This document shows positions 35,376 through 40,907 of a stretch of DNA of 40,907 nucleotides, piece by piece. Both the position numbers and the translations under genes were made by a program. The DNA comes from Paracoccaceae bacterium (GTDB lineage Bacteria; Pseudomonadota; Alphaproteobacteria; Rhodobacterales; Rhodobacteraceae): contig CANFSY010000011.1 of NCBI GenBank assembly GCA_947449875.1, positions 1-40,907 of the forward strand, written 5' to 3'. The notes below the pieces were generated by a model. It searched no databases. It was given only the letters and a program-made list of their open reading frames with translations, and was not told the origin of the DNA. Within the stretch, counting starts at the first letter, position 1. Each line of letters opens with the position of its first letter.

Positions 35376-36670
35376 CCATGGCAATACAGTTTCTACACTC
35401 GAAAACTTTCTTGATGTATAGATACATTTATTCAAAAAATTTCAATATTCCAATGATTATATCAAATAATGCTTTAAAAATATAAATGTTACGTTAACAA
35501 TCCTAACACATGAAGGCAACGCTTCGCAAACCTCTTAAATGAACTAACCAGTCTTTTATAGATATCTGGTACACGGATTTTAAGTATAAACATAAAACTT
35601 TCAGAAAACCGGACGTGATGAACCTTGCCAGATGCATTGTTCTGGTTATATAGGTTTTCACCCAAGAGAGAGTTGAGCACAGTTCGGTCAGCGCAAATTG
35701 AAGCTGCGAGCTGGGAGTAGCCTGATGTATTCCCTCTGGCGTGCCTTGTTATATAGAGGTCTGACGCAGCGCCTAAGGACAAGAGATCGACCAACGCTGA
35801 TCGTGCGGTCGCATTTCGGGCTTCGTCAGACGTACTATTGCGAATATGCTGCGGCTTTCCATCGGTATACCGAAGCTGAGAAACGGTTCGAACGACAGAG
35901 TTTTTCAATAATGATGGCGCTGCGTGGATCACTTTAGCGCTGTCGCTGCAAATCAAAACAGTTCGACCTCGCAACTCCCCGCGAATGCTCTTCAAGAATT
36001 TGCGCCAGTCAGTCTTGTAGTCCGTATGTCGGACGTGAACTGCCGCATAGTTTGGACCCAACTGCCGAATCTGTGCGATCGCGTCCCGTGCAAGGCCCAG
36101 TTCGAGCTTAACACGTTTCAAAAAATCTATGCTTTCAGTACCGCCGTCGATGGATTCATATAATATCACTGCCTCAGGATAATCACGTGTCATGTCTACC
36201 CTAAGGGGAACTTCGCTCTCCGAGTCGCACAACACATAAGAAACGCCTAACTGAAATGGTTTACCTACATAAGTCGTGAGTCGCCCATTAATTTCGCTTG
36301 GTTGGCAGGTTAGATTGTTGAGACACTCGATTTGATTCGGAAAAATATGAAACTGAATCCGGGGAGACGGCGATAGTGGTGAAAAGAATAAGGAAAGATT
36401 CGTAAAAATTGCACACCTGATCGGATCTATAACGAGTATACGATTAAATTTTTCAGCATATCGCCAACATGTTTCAATATGTACGAGTGCATCATTTAGC
36501 CCATTTCGCGGTCGACATAGAAGATAGCGATCACCCACGCTTGTTTCATCAATCATTGGTCATCGCTCCAACATTTGTTTTAGATCAGAAGGCCTAAGGC
36601 AAGATTGACCCGTCTGCAACGCGCAAAATTCGCATCTTGACTTTGGCGCTCGGATTACGGGATCCCAAAT
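35376..36670. other. AT-rich patch of likely foreign origin
   Basis: This stretch is far more AT-rich than the rest. Hand counts of G+C per 60 bases give 12 (line from 35401), 22 (35581), 31 (35701) and 26 (36361) against 37 in the first line of the window. It holds one gene. The left, non-coding end is the extreme, with a palindrome ATGTAT-AG-ATACAT at 35414-35427. No transposase, integrase, tRNA or clear flanking repeat is visible. The edges are approximate. Confidence 0.85.
35489..36556 (-). CDS. Putative fucosyltransferase-like glycosyltransferase
   Basis: This 355-residue protein is of an uncommon type. An N-terminal segment RPRNGLNDALVHIETCWRYA (15-34) followed by RILVIDP resembles the opening loop of GT-B sugar transferases of the O-fucosyltransferase superfamily (families such as GT11, GT23 and NodZ). 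HVRHTDYKTD (174-183) resembles their HxRxxD motif, and SDLYITRHARGNTSGYSQLA (266-285) resembles the SD...S.A loop for the nucleotide sugar. I therefore infer a GDP-sugar transferase, perhaps acting on cell-surface glycan, but specificity is unknown. The C-terminus is basic (KRLVSSFKRFAKR) and could bind membrane. The gene is AT-rich, isolated and not overlapped by neighbours, which suggests recent transfer. The ATG at 36556 follows GGAG by nine bases. No frameshift is seen. Confidence 0.6.
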   Translation of the reverse strand: MIDETSVGDRYLLCRPRNGLNDALVHIETCWRYAEKFNRILVIDPIRCAIFTNLSLFFSPLSPSPRIQFHIFPNQIECLNNLTCQPSEINGRLTTYVGKPFQLGVSYVLCDSESEVPLRVDMTRDYPEAVILYESIDGGTESIDFLKRVKLELGLARDAIAQIRQLGPNYAAVHVRHTDYKTDWRKFLKSIRGELRGRTVLICSDSAKVIHAAPSLLKNSVVRTVSQLRYTDGKPQHIRNSTSDEARNATARSALVDLLSLGAASDLYITRHARGNTSGYSQLAASICADRTVLNSLLGENLYNQNNASGKVHHVRFSESFMFILKIRVPDIYKRLVSSFKRFAKRCLHVLGLLT

Positions 36671-36694
36671 GATGCCAACAGTGCTAAATGTTTC

Positions 36695-38098
36695 CTACCC
36701 CACCCTAACCCCTTCCCGCACCAGATCATCGGTCACCTGCCTAATCGCCACCTCTAACGTTTCGGCGATGAAATCTATCTGGGCCTCGGTGATCACCAAG
36801 GGCGGCGACATCACGTTCAGGTGGCCGATCGGGCGGACCAGCAGGCCAAGGCTTTCGCAGACATTCGAGATGCGTTTGGATTCGTTCACCTCATCCGGCA
36901 GCAGCGCTTTTGTTTCCTTATTGGCCACATTCTCGACACAGAGCATCAGCTTGCGGCCGCGCACATCGCCCACCAAGGGCAGGGCCGACAGGGCCGCCAT
37001 GCGTGTTTCGAAATAGGTGCCAACCCTGGTGGCATGGGCCAAAAGGTCTTCGCGTTCGATGATCTCGATGTTCTTTAAAGCCGCAGCACAGGCGACCGGA
37101 TGGCCCGAATAGGTCAGGCCAGAGGTGAACCACCGCTGCCCGCCCTGCGCCATCGCTTCCCAGATCCGGTCTGAAAAGATCACCGCACCAAGGGGTTGGT
37201 ACCCCGAGGTCAGCCCCTTGGCCGAGGTGATCATATCGGGCTGCACGCCAAACTCTGCCAAGCTTGCGAACCAATGGCCAAGCCGGCCAAAGGCGGTCAC
37301 CACCTCGTCGGCGATAAACAAGATGTCGTGGCGCTGGCAGACCTGCCACATGCGAAACAGATAGTCTTTGGGCGGAATGATGATCCCGCCCGAGGCTTGG
37401 ATGGGTTCGGCGATAAAGCCGCCGATCCGGTCAGCCCCCACCCGCGCGATCAGGGCTTCGAATTCGGTGATCAGGCTGTCGCAAAACTGCGCCTCGGTTA
37501 GTTGGGCGGGGCGGCGGTAGGGGTTGGGAACGGACAGGTGGTGGATGCCGTCGTGTTTGTAGCGAAACTCCTCCACCCTGTCGCCGGGGCGTTTGCCCAC
37601 CGATTGCGACAGATAGGTCGAGCCGTGGTAGCTGTACTCGCGCGCCACGATGTCGGTTTTGTCAGGGTTGCCGCGGGCGTGGTGGTAATAGCTGACCATG
37701 CGCACGGCGGTATCTACGGCGGTCGATCCGCCGGTGGTGAAATGCACGCGGTTCAGATCGCCCGGGGCAAGTTCGGCGATCTTGGCGGCGAGCTGCGCGG
37801 TGGGTTCGTTGGTCATATCGACAAAGGTGTTGGAAAAGGCCAAACGCTCGGCTTGGGCGGCAATCGCCTCGGCCATTTCGCGCCGCCCGAGGCCGATGTT
37901 GGTGCACCAAAGCCCCCCCACCGCGTCAAGGTACTGCCGCCCCTCGGCATCCCACAAATGGCACCCCTGCCCTCGTGAGATCACCAAAGCGCCTTCCTTT
38001 TCAAAGGGGCCAAAGTTGGTCCACGGATGCAAGGAATGGCGGCGGTCCATCTGCCACAGGTTTTGGTTGGTCAGGGCGGTGGGCGTTTGGGCGGGCAT
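36695..38098 (-). CDS. Class III aminotransferase, possibly polyamine-related
   Basis: This 467-residue PLP enzyme has the class III features: the PLP lysine Lys294 in TSAKGLTSGY (291-300), Asp264 in FIADEVVTAFGR and the WCTNIGLG N-terminal region. The usual GSEANDTA motif reads GGSTAVDTA (123-131), a variant seen in a sub-branch annotated only as aspartate aminotransferase family or similar. Nearest known activities for this fold are putrescine:pyruvate (SpuC) and other omega-amino acid:pyruvate transfer. Closeness to speB favours putrescine, but this is inference. ATG at 38098 follows GGAG by seven bases. A 12-base palindrome lies about 58 bases upstream. Confidence 0.88.
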   Translation of the reverse strand: MPAQTPTALTNQNLWQMDRRHSLHPWTNFGPFEKEGALVISRGQGCHLWDAEGRQYLDAVGGLWCTNIGLGRREMAEAIAAQAERLAFSNTFVDMTNEPTAQLAAKIAELAPGDLNRVHFTTGGSTAVDTAVRMVSYYHHARGNPDKTDIVAREYSYHGSTYLSQSVGKRPGDRVEEFRYKHDGIHHLSVPNPYRRPAQLTEAQFCDSLITEFEALIARVGADRIGGFIAEPIQASGGIIIPPKDYLFRMWQVCQRHDILFIADEVVTAFGRLGHWFASLAEFGVQPDMITSAKGLTSGYQPLGAVIFSDRIWEAMAQGGQRWFTSGLTYSGHPVACAAALKNIEIIEREDLLAHATRVGTYFETRMAALSALPLVGDVRGRKLMLCVENVANKETKALLPDEVNESKRISNVCESLGLLVRPIGHLNVMSPPLVITEAQIDFIAETLEVAIRQVTDDLVREGVRVG

Positions 38099-38155
38099 TT
38101 TGAATCTCCAGTCAATAGCGCCACCCTAGCAGAGCTTGGGTCAAGCGCCAGCCAC

Positions 38156-38167
38156 ATTTGATCAAAT
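38156..38167. promoter_or_regulatory. Palindrome ATTTGATCAAAT upstream of the aminotransferase gene
   Basis: This perfect 12-base palindrome lies 58 bases upstream of the aminotransferase start, in the 93-base gap after the SDR gene. CTTGACC follows on the minus strand at about 38139-38145. It may be an operator for a dimeric regulator; which one cannot be said. Confidence 0.35.
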
Positions 38168-38191
38168 TCCGCGCCCTTTGCCCGAAGTACC

Positions 38192-38968
38192 TTACAGGGT
38201 CGCGTTCATCGCCCCGCCGTCGAGCAATATGTTCTGCCCCACGATATAGCCCGCATGTTGGCTGCACAAAAAGGCACATGTGGCGCCGAACTCGGACGCA
38301 GTGCCGTAGCGGCGCGCAGGGATCGTGGCGCAGCGTTCGGCGCGGGCGGCGGCGGCCGTAATGCCGCGCGTGGCGACGATACCCGCGTCAAGTGCTGTCG
38401 CGCGGTCGGTGTCGTGGATGCCGGGGAGCAGGTTGTTGATCGTCACACCGTAAGGGGCCACTTGGCGCGAGGTGCCGCCGACAAAGCCCGTCAGTCCTGC
38501 GCGCGCGGCGTTCGACAGGCCCAGTTGGGGGATGGGGGCTTTGACCGATTGGCTGGTGATATTGACCACCCGCCCCCAGCCCTTGGCGATCATCGCAGGC
38601 ATCAGGGCTGTCATCAGGGCGATGGGGGTCAGCATATTGGCCTCGATGGCCTTAAGGTAATCGGCCTTGGTCCAGTTCTCCCAACTGCCCGGAGGTGGGC
38701 CGCCGGCGTTGGTCACCAGAATATCCACGCCCGCAGCCGCCGCCAAAACCGCCTGAAGCCCCGCATCAGACGTAATATCGCCGCAGACGGTGACGACATT
38801 GACCCCAAAGCCGCGCAGATGGGCGGCGGTGGCCTCTAGCGCCTCAGCACCCCTTGCGTTGATCACCAGATCAACCCCCGCCGCAGCCAAAGCCTCGGCA
38901 CAGCCGCGCCCTAAGCCCTTGGACGCCGCCGTCACCAAAGCGCGTTTGCCTGTGATCCCCAAATCCAT
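38192..38968 (-). CDS. FabG-like SDR lacking the usual catalytic Tyr/Lys
   Basis: This 258-residue protein has the short-chain dehydrogenase fold: the nucleotide loop TAASKGLG (13-20), NAGG (87-90) and the C-terminal GYIVGQNILLDGG. The catalytic YxxxK is not present: where YSASKAA is expected the sequence reads LSNAARA (151-157). The preceding serine region is NITSQSVKAP (136-145). This pattern is known in a FabG-like branch (cd05344 type) with unknown activity, so it is probably not random decay. It may bind NAD(P) without classic reductase activity or use other residues. It is on the same strand as the aminotransferase, but a functional link is unproven. No strong ribosome-binding site is seen. 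Confidence 0.85.
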   Translation of the reverse strand: MDLGITGKRALVTAASKGLGRGCAEALAAAGVDLVINARGAEALEATAAHLRGFGVNVVTVCGDITSDAGLQAVLAAAAGVDILVTNAGGPPPGSWENWTKADYLKAIEANMLTPIALMTALMPAMIAKGWGRVVNITSQSVKAPIPQLGLSNAARAGLTGFVGGTSRQVAPYGVTINNLLPGIHDTDRATALDAGIVATRGITAAAARAERCATIPARRYGTASEFGATCAFLCSQHAGYIVGQNILLDGGAMNATL

Positions 38969-39022
38969 GATCTGCCCCTGAATTGCCCTAAGCCCTTGTC
39001 AAAGCGGGCCAGTGAGAGGGAG

Positions 39023-40162
39023 TCAAGCCTGTGGGGCCAGATGGGCCAGAACGGACCGTGCCGCGCGCAGGCCTGGGGCCTCTCCGCCAAGGCCCAAGCG
39101 GTCCATTGTCAGGCGCATGGCTGCGCGTTGGTCGGCGGGATTGTGCAGCACCCGTGTCAAGGCAGCGGCGATGGCGTCTGGCGTGCAGGCGGGGCCCAAA
39201 AGCTCTGGCACGCTGCGGGTGTCGGACACAAGGTTCACCAGCGTGACCGTATCGACCAGCGCCATGCGGCGCATCAGCCAGAAGGTGACGGGGTGCAGCT
39301 GGTAGGCGATCACCATGGGCGTTTGGTTCGCCGCCAGTTCCAGCGACACGGTGCCAGAGGCCGCAAGGGCCACATCAGCCAGCGCAAAAGCGGCGCGTTT
39401 TTCCGCCGGATCAAGGATCAGACGGGGGGGGATGGCCCAATCTTGCGTCAGGCTTTGTACAAGGTCTTTAAGATGTGGCAGGGTGGGCAGGGCCACGGTT
39501 AGGTTGGGATGTTCAACCGCCAGCTTGGCCAGTGCTTGCCCGAAGATCGGCGCCAGACGGGTCACTTCCGAACCCCGCGATCCGGGCAGGCACAGGATCA
39601 TCGGGCGCTGGACGGGGGCAAGGGTTGCGCAGTCTTGCGCTGTGGCCAAGGGGTCTGCCACCACGGGGTGGCCGACAAAATCGCAGGTCATCCCCGCCGC
39701 CGTCATATAGGGCGGCTCAAAGGGCAGCAGGGCCAGCACATGGTCAATCGCCCCCGCCATCTTGGCGGCCCGCCCCGCCCGCCATGCCCAGACCGACGGC
39801 GCAACATAATGGATCGTGCGCAGCGCAGGGTTCGCCGCCTTGACCAGCTTGGCCACGCGCAGGCAAAAGTCGGGGCTGTCGATGGTGATCAGGGCCGAAG
39901 GCTGCGCCGCCACCGCAGCCTTGGCCGCTTGGGCAATGCGGCGTTTGAGGGGGAAATACTTCGGAAGCACCTCGGCCAAGCCCATGACCGACAGCTCTTC
40001 CATCGCAAACAACGAGGTCAGGCCCTGCGCCTGCATCAAAGGCCCGCCAATGCCGCCAAATCGCACTTCGGGGTGCAACTGGCGCAAGCCTGCCATGAGG
40101 GCCGCGCCAAGCTTATCGCCCGAGGGTTCGCCCGCGATCAAAAAGAAGCTTAACGCGCCCAC
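39023..40162 (-). CDS. lpxB: Lipid-A-disaccharide synthase
   Basis: LpxB joins UDP-2,3-diacylglucosamine and lipid X into the lipid A disaccharide at the inner membrane. The 379-residue GT-B enzyme shows the N-terminal FFLIAGEPSGDKLGA (6-20), IDSPDFCLRVAK, HYVAPSVWAWR, FVGHPVVAD, LPGSRGSEV and the C-terminal AASGTVSLELAANQTPMVIAY. The start is GTG at 40162, overlapping the end of lpxI by 13 bases; no better start is seen. lpxI makes one of its substrates, so the pair works in sequence. Confidence 0.96.
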   Translation of the reverse strand: MGALSFFLIAGEPSGDKLGAALMAGLRQLHPEVRFGGIGGPLMQAQGLTSLFAMEELSVMGLAEVLPKYFPLKRRIAQAAKAAVAAQPSALITIDSPDFCLRVAKLVKAANPALRTIHYVAPSVWAWRAGRAAKMAGAIDHVLALLPFEPPYMTAAGMTCDFVGHPVVADPLATAQDCATLAPVQRPMILCLPGSRGSEVTRLAPIFGQALAKLAVEHPNLTVALPTLPHLKDLVQSLTQDWAIPPRLILDPAEKRAAFALADVALAASGTVSLELAANQTPMVIAYQLHPVTFWLMRRMALVDTVTLVNLVSDTRSVPELLGPACTPDAIAAALTRVLHNPADQRAAMRLTMDRLGLGGEAPGLRAARSVLAHLAPQA

Positions 40163-40907
40163 AGGAACAGGCCAGTTTCAGCGGCGATCGCTTGCACCTG
40201 GGGCAGGTCAAGACAGATCACCGATCCGGCTTGAAAGGCCAAGCCCGCAAGGCCCGCATCCGCCACGCCGCGCACTGTAGCGGGGCCAAGGGTTGGCAAG
40301 TCAACACGGCGGTCTTGACCGGGTTTGGCGGCTTTATAGAACAGCCCCTGCCCCTTGGGGCGCAGGGAGTGCGGCAGGGCTGCGACTTGGGCCAGCATCT
40401 GATCGGTGCCCGGCAGGGCTTCGACCGCAAGGCAAAGGCCAGCGGCGACCACGCAGCCTTGGCCGACATCGACAGACCCTAGGGCTGCGACGATAGCCGC
40501 TGCGCGGGTCGCATCCGCTTCGGCTTGCGGCGGCAGAACGCCTGCCAAAAGCCCTGCTTGGGGCAACAGGCGCGGGGCGAGGGTTTCGATGCCTTCGACC
40601 GCAATGCCGCTGTCTTCGAACAGCGCCAGAATGGCGCGCAGCGTGGCATCATCGCCTGCGGCGAAGGCGGCCATCAGATGGGGCACCAATTGGGCGGTGG
40701 CGGCATCAAACAGCGAAGGGTCAAGGCGCGGGCGGGTCACGGCACCGGCAAAGGCCACGCGGGTGATGCCTTGGTCGGTCAGGTGGCGCAAAAAGGGCAC
40801 CAAGCGTTCGATGCGAAAGCTCAGGTCAGGCTCCAAACCCTCGGGTGCAAAGCCGTCTAGCGCGCAGATATAGGGGCGCTCGGGCAGTTCGGCCACCACA
40901 GCAGCCG
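40150..40907 (-). CDS. lpxI: UDP-2,3-diacylglucosamine diphosphatase LpxI (5'-truncated)
   Basis: LpxI hydrolyses UDP-2,3-diacylglucosamine to lipid X. It is an unrelated replacement for LpxH and is typical of alphaproteobacteria. About 251 residues are visible and the frame runs off the window, so the N-terminus (roughly the first 20-25 residues, including the usual GxGxLP-type start) is missing; GTG at 40899 is not the real start. Family wording includes ALDGFAPEGLE, GITRVAFAGAVTRPRLDPSLFD, DATLRAILALFEDSGI, QGCVVAAGLCLAVEALPGTD and DRRVDLPTLGPATVR. The order lpxI-lpxB is that of the lpxD-fabZ-lpxA-lpxI-lpxB cluster of this class. Confidence 0.95.
   Translation of the reverse strand, partial: AAVVAELPERPYICALDGFAPEGLEPDLSFRIERLVPFLRHLTDQGITRVAFAGAVTRPRLDPSLFDAATAQLVPHLMAAFAAGDDATLRAILALFEDSGIAVEGIETLAPRLLPQAGLLAGVLPPQAEADATRAAAIVAALGSVDVGQGCVVAAGLCLAVEALPGTDQMLAQVAALPHSLRPKGQGLFYKAAKPGQDRRVDLPTLGPATVRGVADAGLAGLAFQAGSVICLDLPQVQAIAAETGLFLWAR

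Noticed and set aside
35698-36163. Short plus-strand frames in the AT-rich patch
   Set aside because: They are antisense to the glycosyltransferase-like gene, with no ribosome-binding site or recognisable motif.
35376-36690. Direct repeats or att sites flanking the AT-rich patch
   Set aside because: The sequences near 35376-35391 and 36671-36690 share only short scattered matches; no convincing target duplication.

Overview
This window reads as ordinary chromosome of an alphaproteobacterium of the order Rhodobacterales (Rhodobacteraceae/Roseobacter group). The reasons are the GC-rich coding DNA with tightly overlapping genes, a four-subunit sarcosine oxidase operon (soxBDAG), lpxI used in place of lpxH beside lpxB, a DUF4167 protein, the gene order yfgM-bamB-der, a ccmI-ruvX-DUF1289 string, and protein wording typical of the group. 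All 36 genes called here are protein coding. I found no tRNA, rRNA, CRISPR array, insertion sequence or prophage. No gap between genes exceeds 300 bases; the largest are 35242-35488, 23674-23903 and 31630-31840.

Layout. Bases 2-3716 (+) hold glmU (5' end outside the window), glmS and an AlkD-type repair protein. Bases 3823-9045 (+) hold gyrA, a small unknown protein, trmFO and gluQRS. Bases 9052-16073 (-) hold der, bamB, a YfgM-like protein, an Atm1-type ABC exporter and a LysM protein. A LOG-family gene (16191-16775, +) converges on rarD (-). sodB follows with a textbook terminator and a candidate RpoH-like promoter, then soxG, soxA, soxD and soxB (18471-23673, -). Divergent from sox, ccmI, ruvX and a DUF1289 gene run to 25827 (+) and meet a small unknown gene and glnE on the minus strand. 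A YbaK-family gene and rsmA (+) face a DUF4167 gene (-). prmC and prfA (-) are translationally coupled. A DUF1499 gene and speB (-) follow. Then comes an AT-rich patch (about 35376-36670) carrying one unusual glycosyltransferase-like gene, then a class III aminotransferase and an atypical short-chain dehydrogenase. lpxB and lpxI (3' part; 5' end outside the window) close the window.

Functional themes are cell-wall and lipid A precursors (GlmS/GlmU, LpxI/LpxB), translation and tRNA/rRNA quality (TrmFO, GluQRS, Der, RsmA, PrmC, RF1, YbaK), outer-membrane assembly (BamB, YfgM), sarcosine catabolism, nitrogen control (GlnE), cytochrome c maturation (CcmI), and possible agmatine/putrescine catabolism (SpeB plus the aminotransferase).

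I see no clear undescribed multi-gene system. The parts most worth a second look are: the AT-rich orphan glycosyltransferase gene inserted between speB and the aminotransferase; the paired palindromes between soxB and soxD; two convergent small genes whose proteins end in the same nine-residue basic tail; an SDR lacking its catalytic Tyr/Lys; and a small unknown gene whose 3' end appears to be made of an extragenic repeat.
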